A stretch of 64,000 bases of DNA from Paenibacillus catalpae (GTDB lineage Bacteria; Bacillota; Bacilli; Paenibacillales; Paenibacillaceae): the NCBI RefSeq assembly GCF_900112695.1, contig NZ_FOMT01000002.1:998479-1062478 (forward strand), written 5' to 3'. Below, piece after piece: positions 9,269 to 18,538 of the stretch. Position numbers and translations under genes: made by a program. Numbering within the stretch: the first letter of the stretch is position 1; each line of letters opens with the position of its first letter. The notes beneath the pieces were generated by a model. The model did not search any database. It saw only the letters and a list, made by a program, of their open reading frames with translations, and was not told where the DNA came from.

Positions 9269-10189
9269 ATGAATAACCAAACCAAACCACGCAACGTCAT
9301 TACGCTGAAAAAGGCGCTGGAATTCGCGGAGGCGGGGCGATTCGCAATCGGTTCGTTCTCGCCGCGCTACACACCTATGATCGCGGCTGTGCTTCAAGCC
9401 GGCCAGGAGGCGAATTCGCCTCTTATCGTGCAAATCTCGCATAAGGAGCTGGTTCGTTACGGCATTACACCGGCGGAATTCGGCGATGAATTTTACAGCC
9501 AGGTCGCCAAGCAGAACATAACGGTGCCAGTCGTCCTGCATCTTGACCATACAAAGGAGCTGGCTACAATCGCGGAAGCGATCGATGCCGGTTTCACGTC
9601 GGTCATGATCGACGCGTCCGAGAAGCCGTTCGACGGCAACGTCAAGGACAGCAAGGAAGTCGTCGAGTATGCTCACGCGAAAGGCGTATCGGTCGAAGCC
9701 GAGCTCGGCATGATCGGCACGACGGACTTCGTCGAGACAGACAAGGACGAGGAGCTTTATACCGATCCGCGGGAAGCGGAGGAATTCGTCCGTTTGACCG
9801 GCGTCGACGCGTTGGCCGTTTCCTGCGGTACGGCACATGGCGTCTATAACGTGAAGCAGCCGAAGATCGACTATGCGCGCCTGACGGAAATCCGCGCATT
9901 AACGCCGGTTCATCTCGTATTGCACGGCGGATCGGGCGTTCCGGCCGAAATGATGCAGCAAGCGTTCCGTCTGCCTGGCGGCGGCGTGAGCAAAGTCAAT
10001 ATCGCTACTGATCTGGAGTTGTCTTTGCTGGCGGCTCTGGGCCGCGAGGAGCGGATGTCGAACTTGGAATGCCTGTCGCTATCCCCGGAACGATTGGTAA
10101 TTGGCCGCGAAGCGGTCAAACGCACCGTCATTGGCAAAATAGAAAGCTTCGTATGCAGCGCGGGCGAAGCGGGCAGGTTCGTCCTTTAA
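9269..10189 (+). CDS. Class II ketose-bisphosphate aldolase
   Basis: A 306-residue zinc-dependent aldolase of the fructose-/tagatose-bisphosphate family, cleaving a ketose bisphosphate to dihydroxyacetone phosphate and an aldehyde. Visible motifs are HLDHT (His91, Asp93, His94; metal and proton transfer), VMIDASEKPFDGNV, VEAELGMIG, SCGTAHG (metal His), LHGGSGVP (metal His) and KVNIATDLE (phosphate binding). Product specificity among fructose, tagatose or longer ketoses cannot be read from the sequence. The 78-base gap before it is A-rich and holds AAGGAGAG as ribosome site. Together with the kinases around it, it forms a classic phosphorylate-and-cleave route. Confidence 0.88.
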   Translation: MNNQTKPRNVITLKKALEFAEAGRFAIGSFSPRYTPMIAAVLQAGQEANSPLIVQISHKELVRYGITPAEFGDEFYSQVAKQNITVPVVLHLDHTKELATIAEAIDAGFTSVMIDASEKPFDGNVKDSKEVVEYAHAKGVSVEAELGMIGTTDFVETDKDEELYTDPREAEEFVRLTGVDALAVSCGTAHGVYNVKQPKIDYARLTEIRALTPVHLVLHGGSGVPAEMMQQAFRLPGGGVSKVNIATDLELSLLAALGREERMSNLECLSLSPERLVIGREAVKRTVIGKIESFVCSAGEAGRFVL

Positions 10190-10255
10190 CGGCGGCCGAA
10201 TCTACTGGCGTTCTTTAATCCAATCCAACTTGTTTAATAGGAGATGAAATCATAG

Positions 10256-12688
10256 ATGAAAAACAAGAAGCTTTATATGATCGGCAACGCGCATCTGGAC
10301 CCGGTATGGTTGTGGCAATGGCAGGAAGGCTTCCAGGAAGCGAAGGCGACGTTCCGCTCCGCGCTCGACCGGATGAAGGAATCGGAAGATTTCATTTTCA
10401 CGTCGAGCTCGGCCGCCATGTACGAATGGATCGAGAACAATGACCCTGACATGTTCAAGGAGATTCAGGCGCGCGTATCCGAAGGACGCTGGAACATCGT
10501 CGGCGGCTGGTGGATTCAGCCCGACTGCAACATTCCGAGCGGCGAATCCTTCGTCCGTCAAGGCTTGTACGGCCAGCGCTACTTCAAGGAGAAGTTTGGC
10601 GTAACGGCAAGGGTCGGTTATAACGTAGACAGCTTCGGGCATAACGGCATGCTGCCTCAGATTTTGAAGAAAAGCGGCATGGATTACTATGTCATGATGC
10701 GACCGATGCCTAACGAGAAAGGGCTTCCCGGCCGGACATTCTGGTGGCAGTCCGACGATGGCTCGAAGGTTTTGACTTTCCGCATTATGTACGAATATTT
10801 GTCGTGGGGCAAGGACTTGGAAAATCACGTGCGCCGCTGCCTCGGGGAATTCAAGGAACCGCTGAACGACCTGATGCTGTTCTATGGCGTCGGCAATCAC
10901 GGCGGCGGACCGACGAAGGAGAATATCGCCAGCATTCGCAGAATGAACGGAGAGGCCGACCTGCCGAAGCTTGAGTTCGCTACTCCGGACCAATATTTCG
11001 ACGATATGGTCAAGTCGGGACTGTCGTTCCCGGTCGTGCACGACGATCTGCAGCATCACGCGAGCGGCTGCTACGCGGCGCATTCAGGCATTAAGCAGTG
11101 GAACCGCCAGGCGGAGAACCGCCTAATCGCCGCGGAGAAGTTCTCCGCGCTCGCCTCTTGGGTCACGGGCCAGCCGTATCCGCTCGCCGATCTCAGCCGG
11201 GCATGGAAGAACGTGTTGTTCAACCAGTTCCATGATATTTTGGCCGGCACGAGCTTGGAAGCGGCATACGAAGACGCCCGTTACCTGTTTGGCGAAGCGA
11301 TGGCAATCGCCGACCGCTCTCTGAACTATGCCGTCCAGTCGCTGTCGTGGAATATCGGCATCGAGCAGGACGAGTCCATGCATCCGATCGTCGTCTTCAA
11401 TCCTCATGCGTGGCAGAGCCGGGTCGACGTGGAGCTGGAGGTCGGCGGCATGAAGGATTCCAGCGTGCTGCTCGATGATGCCGGCAACCCGGTGCCATTC
11501 CAAACGGTGAAGTCGCAGGCTGCGGCGCGCGGCCGATACCGGCTGAGCTTCATGGCGGATTTGCCGCCGCTTGGCTATCGCGTCTACAAGCTTGTGAAGG
11601 AATCGGCTTCTATCAAGCCGGTCGGAGAGCCGATCACGGCCAGCGACCTTGTGCTGGAGAACGATCTGATGCGTCTTGAATTTGACAAGAGCACGGGCTT
11701 CATCAAGAGCTTGAAGGACAAAGCGTTGAATTTCGAGGTGATGAAGGACGGCGCGAGACCGGTCGTCATCGAGGATACGTCTGATACGTGGAGCCATGAC
11801 GTGCTTCATTTCAACGGGCCGTCCGAAACGTTCAAGGCAACGAAGGTGCTGCGCATCGAGCACGGACCTGTCAAATCCGTTATCCGCGTCGTCAGCGAAT
11901 ACGGCAGCTCGAAGCTGGTACAGGATTTCGCGATGTATCCAGGCAGCAAGCAGATTGACGTCAGCGTATCGGTAGACTGGCGAGAGAAGTTCAAGATGCT
12001 CAAGCTCGTTTTTCCGGTCAACGTCATTTTCAGCAAGCAAACCTATGAGATTCCTTACGGCACGATCGAACGGGAGCATAACGGCGAAGAAGAGCCGGGA
12101 CAAAATTGGGTCGATTACACGGGCATCGTGCAAGCAACGAATGATGTTTACGGCCTCAGCCTGATGAATGACGCCAAATACAGCTACAGCATGCATGCCA
12201 AGGAAATGGCGCTGACGGTGCTGCGCAGTCCGATCTACGCGCATCATGACCCTTACGTGCCGGATGCGGACGGGGAATATTCGTTTATCGACCAAGGCAT
12301 CCAGCATTTCAATTATTCGCTGCTTCCTCATGAAGGCACGTGGGAACAAGCAGGCACAGTGCGTCGCGCTTCGGAGCTGAATTGCAAGCCGGTCGCGGTC
12401 ATCGAGACTTTCCACGAAGGCAAGCTGCCGCAAACCGATTCGTTCGTCTCGGTAGACAAGGACAATATTATCGTGAGCGCAATCAAGAAGGCGGAGGACA
12501 ACGATGACTTGATCTTACGCTGCTACGAGACGGACAAACGGGCGACTTCGGCCGAGATCAAGCTGCCGAAGTGGAACCGTGTCATCCGCGCCGACTTTAA
12601 TCCGTCGGACATCAAGACGTTCCGCGTCCCGATGAATGCCGACCTTCCGGTGACGGAAACGAGCATGCTCGAATGGGAGCTTGAATAG
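10256..12688 (+). CDS. Alpha-mannosidase, glycoside hydrolase family 38
   Basis: An 810-residue cytoplasmic GH38 enzyme. The zinc site begins with GNAHLDPVWLW (His13, Asp15), and the nucleophile Asp125 lies in YNVDSFGHNGM; HHASGC supplies a further metal His. The C-terminal half is the usual beta-domain (PVVVF-type linker, then a sandwich that ends in LEWELE). GH38 enzymes remove alpha-linked mannose, with retention. No signal peptide is present, so the substrate must be imported, by the ABC system at the start of the operon. The stop is immediately followed by the next gene. Confidence 0.9.
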   Translation: MKNKKLYMIGNAHLDPVWLWQWQEGFQEAKATFRSALDRMKESEDFIFTSSSAAMYEWIENNDPDMFKEIQARVSEGRWNIVGGWWIQPDCNIPSGESFVRQGLYGQRYFKEKFGVTARVGYNVDSFGHNGMLPQILKKSGMDYYVMMRPMPNEKGLPGRTFWWQSDDGSKVLTFRIMYEYLSWGKDLENHVRRCLGEFKEPLNDLMLFYGVGNHGGGPTKENIASIRRMNGEADLPKLEFATPDQYFDDMVKSGLSFPVVHDDLQHHASGCYAAHSGIKQWNRQAENRLIAAEKFSALASWVTGQPYPLADLSRAWKNVLFNQFHDILAGTSLEAAYEDARYLFGEAMAIADRSLNYAVQSLSWNIGIEQDESMHPIVVFNPHAWQSRVDVELEVGGMKDSSVLLDDAGNPVPFQTVKSQAAARGRYRLSFMADLPPLGYRVYKLVKESASIKPVGEPITASDLVLENDLMRLEFDKSTGFIKSLKDKALNFEVMKDGARPVVIEDTSDTWSHDVLHFNGPSETFKATKVLRIEHGPVKSVIRVVSEYGSSKLVQDFAMYPGSKQIDVSVSVDWREKFKMLKLVFPVNVIFSKQTYEIPYGTIEREHNGEEEPGQNWVDYTGIVQATNDVYGLSLMNDAKYSYSMHAKEMALTVLRSPIYAHHDPYVPDADGEYSFIDQGIQHFNYSLLPHEGTWEQAGTVRRASELNCKPVAVIETFHEGKLPQTDSFVSVDKDNIIVSAIKKAEDNDDLILRCYETDKRATSAEIKLPKWNRVIRADFNPSDIKTFRVPMNADLPVTETSMLEWELE

Positions 12689-12689
12689 G

Positions 12690-13367
12690 ATGACGCGTCG
12701 GGAGAAGACGGTTGCCGAGCTTCGTGCGGCAGGCAAGTACATGATGGACCAAGGGCTGGCTTGGGGAAATGCCGGCAATATCAGCGCGCGCCTTGATGAC
12801 GGCAATTTCCTTATCACGGCGACGGGCACGTTTCTGGGAGAACTCGGCGAAGAGGATTTCGCCGAGTGTTCCTTGGCAATTGGCGGCAATTCTCCGGTTG
12901 CGTCCGAGGGTACGGGCAAGAAGCCTTCGAAGGAGGTGCCGATGCATGCGGCGATCTACGAGGAGCGGCCCGAGATCGGAGCCGTCCTGCACGCTTCCCC
13001 GTTCTACAGCACGATGCTGGCCTGCGCGGGCGAGACAATTCCGTCCGGCTTGTTCGTCGAGACGATGTACTACCTCGAGCGGATCGGCCGGGTCGGCTAT
13101 CATCACCCCGGATCGGCGGCGCTCGGCGAGGCGGTTAGGGAGAAAGCGAAGTCGGCGAACGTGCTGCTGCTGGATAATCACGGCGTGCTCGTTTACGACG
13201 TCAACGTGAAGGAAGCGCGAATGGCTCTTCAGACTCTGGAAATGGCGTGCAGGATGGTTGTCGAAGCATCGGGAGCGGGTATCTCGCTGAACCGGCTGCC
13301 GAAGACGGCGGAGCTTGATTTCTTGGAGCGATCCGGCTATCGGCCTAGAAGGAAGTGGGAGCTGTGA
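12690..13367 (+). CDS. Class II aldolase/adducin-family protein
   Basis: A 225-residue zinc aldolase of the fuculose/ribulose-phosphate type. It shows WGNAGNISAR, the Glu-bearing substrate segment, HAAIYEERPEIGAVLHASPFYS split by normal spacing (metal His in LHAS), HHPGSAALGEAV (metal His) and LLDNHGVLV. I use the ATG at 12690, with GGGAG ten bases upstream; a TTG at 12681 would sit too close to the ribosome site. The neighbour is a DUF1537 kinase, and such kinase-aldolase pairs act on four-carbon acid-sugar phosphates (as in OtnK/OtnC), removing CO2. The next gene overlaps it by 4 bases. Confidence 0.85.
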   Translation: MTRREKTVAELRAAGKYMMDQGLAWGNAGNISARLDDGNFLITATGTFLGELGEEDFAECSLAIGGNSPVASEGTGKKPSKEVPMHAAIYEERPEIGAVLHASPFYSTMLACAGETIPSGLFVETMYYLERIGRVGYHHPGSAALGEAVREKAKSANVLLLDNHGVLVYDVNVKEARMALQTLEMACRMVVEASGAGISLNRLPKTAELDFLERSGYRPRRKWEL

Positions 13368-14731
13368 AAGCGATGATCGGCATTGTTGCGGACGATATTA
13401 CCGGCGCGAACGACATAGGCATCATGTATGCGAAAGCGGGCCTTCGTACGGATGTATATACGCTCGAATCCTGGAATCCGGCAGCGGCCGCGGCCGACAG
13501 ACCGGACGTGCTCATCATTGACACGAACTCCCGGCTCGACAGCCCGGAGGAAGCCTACAACAAGGCGGCTGCGGCGACTCGCGCGCTCCGGGAGGCCGGC
13601 TGCGACCATTTCGTCAATAAAACCTGCTCGGTGTTCCGGGGCAATATCGGGCCGGAATTCGATGCCATGCTGGATGAGCTCTGCGCCTCGTTCGCCGTTG
13701 TTGTGCTTGGCTTTCCCAAGAACGGAAGAACGACGCTAGGCGGCGTGCACTACGTCCACGGCAAGCTGCTCGAGGAATCGGAATTCCGGCGGGATCCCGT
13801 TCATCCTATGACGGAATCGAGCCTCGTATCCATTCTGCAGAAGCAAACGGAGCGCCCCGTTGCTCTGGTTCCAATCGGGGTTATCGATCGGGGGCCTGAC
13901 GCGTTGCGCGCGGAGATCGACAGGCAGCGTTCGGCATGCTCCTATTTGATCCTCGACGTGCGCGATCAACATTCGCTGCGGATTATCGCCGAAGCGACGC
14001 GGAATGAACCGATCCTGTGCGGGAGTTCCGCGTTGTCGGAGGAAGCCGCGGCACTTCTTACTGAGAAAATCTTGGACGGGGACGCCGAGACTGGCAGCGG
14101 CGCGGCAAGAAACGGTGCGCAGGGTGTAGGATTTGGAGAAATGAATCATAGCGGCGAAGCCTTGCAGCCGGCGGCAGAATGCGGCGTCTTGTGCGCGGCC
14201 GGCAGCCTGATGCCGCAGACGGCGTCGCAAATCGCCTATGCGAGAAGCAAAGGCATCGCTGCCTTCGAGCTTGATTCGCTCTTATTGCTGCAGCCTGGGG
14301 AGAAAGAACCGCACCTGGAGCGGCTGGCCGAGCTGTCGAGCGCGGAGCTGCGGGCGGGACGGGATGTTCTGCTGCATGCCTCCAACGAACCGGAGAAGGT
14401 CGCGGAAACGAAACGGATTGCGAAGGAGCATGGCAGCGGCAATACGGATATCTCGCGCGTCGTATCCGAGGCGCTGTCGTCCGTCGTGGCGGAAGTGGCC
14501 GAGCGGACCGGCACGCGAAAGCTGCTAATCGCCGGCGGCGAGACGTCGTCGGCGGTCTGCGCGGCGCTAAGCGTCTCAGGCTTGCGGCTGCTGCGGGAAA
14601 TCGAACCGGGACTGCCTTCCTGCTTGGCGCTGGGCGGAGTGCCTTACCGGCTCGTGCTCAAATCGGGCAGCTTTGGCAGCGAGTCGTTTATCGTTAAAGC
14701 GATCGATCATTTGAAAGAAATGGCCGAATAA
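13364..14731 (+). CDS. DUF1537 four-carbon acid sugar kinase-like protein
   Basis: A protein of 455 residues (from the GTG at 13364) of the DUF1537 family, kinases that phosphorylate 3-oxo-tetronate and related acid sugars. The N-terminal IGIVADDITGANDIG and FVNKTCSVFRGNIG mark the substrate domain, and the C-terminal KLLIAGGETSSAVC and SGSFGSESFI mark the ATP domain. The GTG overlaps the stop of the aldolase as GTGA, a sign of translational coupling, and sits 8 bases after AAGGAAG. A Ser/Gly/Ala-rich insert lies near residues 240-270. Pairing with the adducin-type aldolase strongly suggests successive reactions. Confidence 0.85.
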   Translation: MKAMIGIVADDITGANDIGIMYAKAGLRTDVYTLESWNPAAAAADRPDVLIIDTNSRLDSPEEAYNKAAAATRALREAGCDHFVNKTCSVFRGNIGPEFDAMLDELCASFAVVVLGFPKNGRTTLGGVHYVHGKLLEESEFRRDPVHPMTESSLVSILQKQTERPVALVPIGVIDRGPDALRAEIDRQRSACSYLILDVRDQHSLRIIAEATRNEPILCGSSALSEEAAALLTEKILDGDAETGSGAARNGAQGVGFGEMNHSGEALQPAAECGVLCAAGSLMPQTASQIAYARSKGIAAFELDSLLLLQPGEKEPHLERLAELSSAELRAGRDVLLHASNEPEKVAETKRIAKEHGSGNTDISRVVSEALSSVVAEVAERTGTRKLLIAGGETSSAVCAALSVSGLRLLREIEPGLPSCLALGGVPYRLVLKSGSFGSESFIVKAIDHLKEMAE

Positions 14732-14758
14732 ACTTGTTAATGGAAGGAAGGGATTGCA

Positions 14759-15388
14759 GTGAGCGGAACATTTAACGGACTTTTCGTGAAATATCCTGAT
14801 CTTGAGCCTTGCAGGGAGCAGATACGGCAGGCGTTCGAGGCGATGGAAGACTCCTTTCGCAAAGGCGGCAAAATGCTGCTTGCCGGCAACGGCGGCAGCG
14901 CCGCGGACTGCGAGCACGTCGTTGGCGAGCTGATGAAGGGCTTTATGTCGCAGCGGCGGCTGCCGGCTTCCGAGCGAGATAAAATGCTCGTTCACGGAGA
15001 AGAAGGCGCATATATCGCCGATCGGCTGCAGGGCGCGCTGCCTGCGATTTCGCTGGTCAGCCAGAGCGCGCTCGCGACCGCGTATATTAATGACGTGGCC
15101 GCGGACATGGTATTCGCGCAGCAGGTGTACGGCTACGGAAGACCGGAAGATACGCTTGTCGTGTTCAGCACGTCGGGCAACTCGGCCAATGTCGTCCGCG
15201 CCGTTCAAGTGGCTCAATCGCTCGGCATGACGACAATCGGCCTGACGGGCAAAGGCGGCGGCCGGCTGAAGGAGCTGTGCGACGTGACGGTCTGCGTGCC
15301 TTATGAAGGCACGCCGGACATTCAAGAGCGGCATCTTCCCATCTATCATGCGCTCTGCATGATGCTCGAGGAGGCCTTCTTCTCATGA
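14759..15388 (+). CDS. SIS-domain phosphosugar isomerase (GmhA-like)
   Basis: A 209-residue protein resembling phosphoheptose isomerase. The N-terminal helix pair is followed by GKMLLAGNGGSAADCEHVVGE (written here only to its key parts: NGGSA and the active-site acids after it), and later STSGNSANV, the second phosphate-binding loop. GmhA converts sedoheptulose 7-phosphate to D-glycero-D-manno-heptose 7-phosphate. There are no LPS-heptose genes here, so a catabolic use in the sugar operon is more likely. The start is a GTG with GGAAGG upstream, and the end overlaps the ROK kinase by 4 bases (ATGA). Confidence 0.75.
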   Translation: MSGTFNGLFVKYPDLEPCREQIRQAFEAMEDSFRKGGKMLLAGNGGSAADCEHVVGELMKGFMSQRRLPASERDKMLVHGEEGAYIADRLQGALPAISLVSQSALATAYINDVAADMVFAQQVYGYGRPEDTLVVFSTSGNSANVVRAVQVAQSLGMTTIGLTGKGGGRLKELCDVTVCVPYEGTPDIQERHLPIYHALCMMLEEAFFS

Positions 15389-16368
15389 GCATGCTGCTTG
15401 GAGGGTTTGATATCGGCGGAACGAAATGCGCCGCGGTGCTCGGCATCGCCGAGGACGGCAAGATTGACGTCCTGGCGAAGCGCGCCTTCCCGACTCCGAA
15501 TTCGCCGGCCGAGGCAATCCGGCAGTTCGGGGAGGCGATGGAGGAGCTGCTGGCCAAGACGTTGGAAACGGGGTCTCTTCAGGCGATTGGCATCAGCTGC
15601 GGAGGGCCGCTCGACAGCCGCCGCGGCCTCGTTCTGTCTCCGCCGAACCTGCCGGGCTGGGACGGCATCGACGTAGTGACGCCGCTGCGCCAGCGCTTTG
15701 GCGTGCCCGTCGCGCTGCAGAACGACGCCAACGCCTGCGCGCTGGCCGAATGGCGGTGGGGCGCGGGACAAGGCGTATCGAACATGGTCTTTCTGACGTT
15801 CGGGACGGGCATGGGCGCGGGTCTGATTTTGGACGGCAGGCTGTACGCGGGCATCTCAGACATGGCGGGGGAAGCGGGCCACATCAGGCTTGAGAACGAC
15901 GGTCCCGTCGGGTATGGGAAAGCGGGATCCTTCGAGGGGTTCTGCAGCGGCGGCGGCATCGCGCGGCTCGGACACGCCATGGCCGAGAAGCGCATTCAGG
16001 AGGGCGGAACGACCGCGATTTGCCAGGACGTTGCCGAGCTGGACGGCATTACGGCCAAGGCGGTGTTTGACGCCGCAAACGATGGAGATGCGCTGGCGCT
16101 TGAGGTCGTCGGCATCGTAGGACGTAAGCTCGGCAGGGGCCTGGCGCTTCTAATCGATCTGCTCAATCCCGAGCGCATCGTCATCGGCAGCATTTACGCG
16201 AGACAGGAAGCCTTGCTGCGTCCAATTGTCATGGAGGAGCTTGCACGCGAGGCTTTACCCTTGTCGCTCGCGGCATGCGGGATCGTGCCTGCCGGGCTTG
16301 GCGAGCATGTCGGCGACGCGGCGAGTTTATCGGTGGCATTGTACGCGCTGGAACAGGCGAGAAGATAG
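15385..16368 (+). CDS. ROK-family sugar kinase-like protein without the zinc motif
   Basis: A 327-residue ROK protein (glucokinase/regulator family) with no helix-turn-helix, so an enzyme rather than a repressor. It has the phosphate loop GGFDIGGTKCAAV, the catalytic QNDANACALAEW, and GTGMGAGLI. After EAGHIRL, where ROK proteins carry a CxCGxxGCxE zinc-binding motif, this one reads GYGKAGSFEGF, with the cysteines gone. The active-site His of GHIRL is kept. It overlaps the isomerase by 4 bases. Probable role: phosphorylating a hexose or amino sugar released by the glycosidases. Confidence 0.8.
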   Translation: MSMLLGGFDIGGTKCAAVLGIAEDGKIDVLAKRAFPTPNSPAEAIRQFGEAMEELLAKTLETGSLQAIGISCGGPLDSRRGLVLSPPNLPGWDGIDVVTPLRQRFGVPVALQNDANACALAEWRWGAGQGVSNMVFLTFGTGMGAGLILDGRLYAGISDMAGEAGHIRLENDGPVGYGKAGSFEGFCSGGGIARLGHAMAEKRIQEGGTTAICQDVAELDGITAKAVFDAANDGDALALEVVGIVGRKLGRGLALLIDLLNPERIVIGSIYARQEALLRPIVMEELAREALPLSLAACGIVPAGLGEHVGDAASLSVALYALEQARR

Positions 16369-16394
16369 AAACAAAGGCAGAGGAGCTGAAAACA

Positions 16395-18518
16395 ATGTTT
16401 GAATTCAACGAGAAATTTCGTCTTTCCTCGAGATCGTCGCTGGCCGTGTTCGGACCGTTTGAAGTAGCGGTAAAGCTGGACGGTCAGGGGCAGCCGGAGG
16501 CGCTGACGCCGCGGAGTACCGAACAAGGACAGCAGGGAACGGTTGTACATCGCTTCGGCAACGATGCGGATACGGTCCGCGCGGAGCTTCGATTGTCCAT
16601 AGCCGATAACGGCACCTTGCTGGCGAGCGTAAGCGCGGAGACGGTGAACGACAACGATTTCGGCAAGCAGCGCGCGTTCGCGGCGGAGCATGCCATTATC
16701 GTGAAGATCCGTCCGCAGGAAAGGATCGAAGGACTGATGGCCAACTATCAGCATAAAGACTGGTGGACGCGCCCTCATTTCGATACGGATCCGGCTCGTC
16801 TGCCGGAGCGCACGCAGTCCGTCGTTTGGCGAACGGCCGGCGGCTTCTATCATCTGCTTCCGGTCGTCGGCGCGGTCTGGCGCACGGATGCAGCCGGCAC
16901 GGAGGACGGTTTTGCGCTTCGATTGTCGGCCTACGAGAGCGGCCGCCGAAAGTGCGAGACATTGGCGTTCGCAATCTCGGCTGGCGACGAACCTTATCGG
17001 CTCGTGCAGTCGAACGTCGACGCCGCGCTGAAGGCGCTCGATTATCCGACGCTCCCGCGCGAAAGCAAAACATACCCTGAATTGCTCGACCGTCTCGGCT
17101 GGTGCAGCTGGGATGCCTTCTACCATAAGGTAGACGAAGCCGGGCTGCTCGCGAAAGCGGAGGAACTGCAAAAGCTCGGACTTCCGGTCGGCTGGGTGAT
17201 GATCGACGACGGATGGTCCGAAGTCAAGGACGGCAAGCTCGTTGCTTTCGAAGCCGACCCGGTCAAATTCCCGGGCGGCTTGAAGCGGACCGTCTCCGCC
17301 CTTAAGGAGCGCTACGGCATCCGCCACGTAGGGGTCTGGCATACGATTGCCGGCTACTGGGGCGGCATTCACGAGGACAGCACCATTGCCCGGGACAGCC
17401 GCGATTCCCTCTACCAGGTACCGCGCGGCAATCTTGTTCCGTATCCCGACGCGGGCAGGGGGTTCGGCTTCTGGCATGCTTGGCACGGCTTCCTGCGCCG
17501 CCAAGGCATTGATTTCGTCAAGGTGGACAGCCAAAGCGCCGTGCTGAATTACTTGAAGGAGCGCCGCTCCATCGGCGAAGCTGCCGCCGCCGCGCACGAA
17601 GCGTTGGAAGCGTCCGTCGCTTTGCATTTCAACGATACGATTATCAACTGCATGGGGATGGCGTCCGAAAACGTCTGGCACCGTCCGAAATCGGCCGTCT
17701 CGCGAAACAGCGACGACTTCGTGCCGCAGGAAAAGCGGGGCTTCCCGGAGCATGCGCTCCAGAACGGCTATAACTCTTACTATCACGGGGCTTTCTATTG
17801 GGGCGACTGGGATATGTACTGGTCGAGCAACCATGACGACAAGCAAAACGCCGTCCTGCGTTCGGTCAGCGGCGGACCGATCTATATCAGCGACGCGCCG
17901 GGGAATACGAACCCCGCCAACGTTTGGCCGCTGATCTACTCGGATGGCACGATCATCCGCTGCGACGGTACGGCAAACCCGACGCCGGACTGCCTGCTGA
18001 CCGATCCGGATAAGCAGCCTGTGCCACTGAAGCTGTGGAATACGGCCGGCGGCGCGGGTGTCGTGGCAGCGTTCCACATTCATCCGGAAGCTGCGCCGGT
18101 TGACGGCTTCATCAGTCCGGATGACGTGCCGGGCTTGGAAGGCGAAGAGTTCGCGGTCTACGAGCATTTTACCCAAAGCTGCTCGTTCATGAAGGCCGGT
18201 CAGCGTGAAGCAATCCGATTGGACGAGAGCGGTTATGCGCTGTTCGCGGTTGTGCCGGTTGCAGGCGGCGTAACGCCGATCGGTCTCGCGGACAAATACC
18301 TCTCGCCGGCATCGGTTGCTGACTGCTTCGCGGAAGGCGATTCGACGGTCGTGACGCTGCGCGAAGGAGGAAGGTTCGTTTTTGCCTCCAAAGGGCATCC
18401 GATGCGCGCAATCGTAAACGGGGAAGCGGCTGCGGTTAAGCAGATCAACGATTATGTTTATGAGATTGACGGCGGTTCGTCGGACCGGCCTGCTCGCATC
18501 GAGATCGTTATGGCATAG
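16395..18518 (+). CDS. GH36-type raffinose synthase/Sip1-related alpha-galactosidase
   Basis: A 707-residue protein related to plant raffinose synthases and Sip1 alpha-galactosidases (clan GH-D). The barrel shows LGWCSWDAFY, VGWVMIDDGWS, HVGVWHTIAGYWGG and FVKVDSQS, whose Asp378 is the expected nucleophile; DWDMYWSSN and GGPIYISD follow. I start at the ATG of MFEFNEKF (16395), 8 bases after an AGAGGAGC site; the frame is open upstream to 16275 but overlaps the ROK gene. It has no signal peptide and would remove or transfer an alpha-linked galactosyl or similar residue inside the cell. Confidence 0.85.
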   Translation: MFEFNEKFRLSSRSSLAVFGPFEVAVKLDGQGQPEALTPRSTEQGQQGTVVHRFGNDADTVRAELRLSIADNGTLLASVSAETVNDNDFGKQRAFAAEHAIIVKIRPQERIEGLMANYQHKDWWTRPHFDTDPARLPERTQSVVWRTAGGFYHLLPVVGAVWRTDAAGTEDGFALRLSAYESGRRKCETLAFAISAGDEPYRLVQSNVDAALKALDYPTLPRESKTYPELLDRLGWCSWDAFYHKVDEAGLLAKAEELQKLGLPVGWVMIDDGWSEVKDGKLVAFEADPVKFPGGLKRTVSALKERYGIRHVGVWHTIAGYWGGIHEDSTIARDSRDSLYQVPRGNLVPYPDAGRGFGFWHAWHGFLRRQGIDFVKVDSQSAVLNYLKERRSIGEAAAAAHEALEASVALHFNDTIINCMGMASENVWHRPKSAVSRNSDDFVPQEKRGFPEHALQNGYNSYYHGAFYWGDWDMYWSSNHDDKQNAVLRSVSGGPIYISDAPGNTNPANVWPLIYSDGTIIRCDGTANPTPDCLLTDPDKQPVPLKLWNTAGGAGVVAAFHIHPEAAPVDGFISPDDVPGLEGEEFAVYEHFTQSCSFMKAGQREAIRLDESGYALFAVVPVAGGVTPIGLADKYLSPASVADCFAEGDSTVVTLREGGRFVFASKGHPMRAIVNGEAAAVKQINDYVYEIDGGSSDRPARIEIVMA

Positions 18519-18538
18519 AAAACGGGAGGAGAAGACCG

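Noticed and set aside
16194..18398. Long minus-strand reading frame of 734 codons opposite the GH36 gene
   Set aside because: It is Arg/His-rich with no family motif and lies exactly opposite a well-supported gene; it is a shadow of codon bias.
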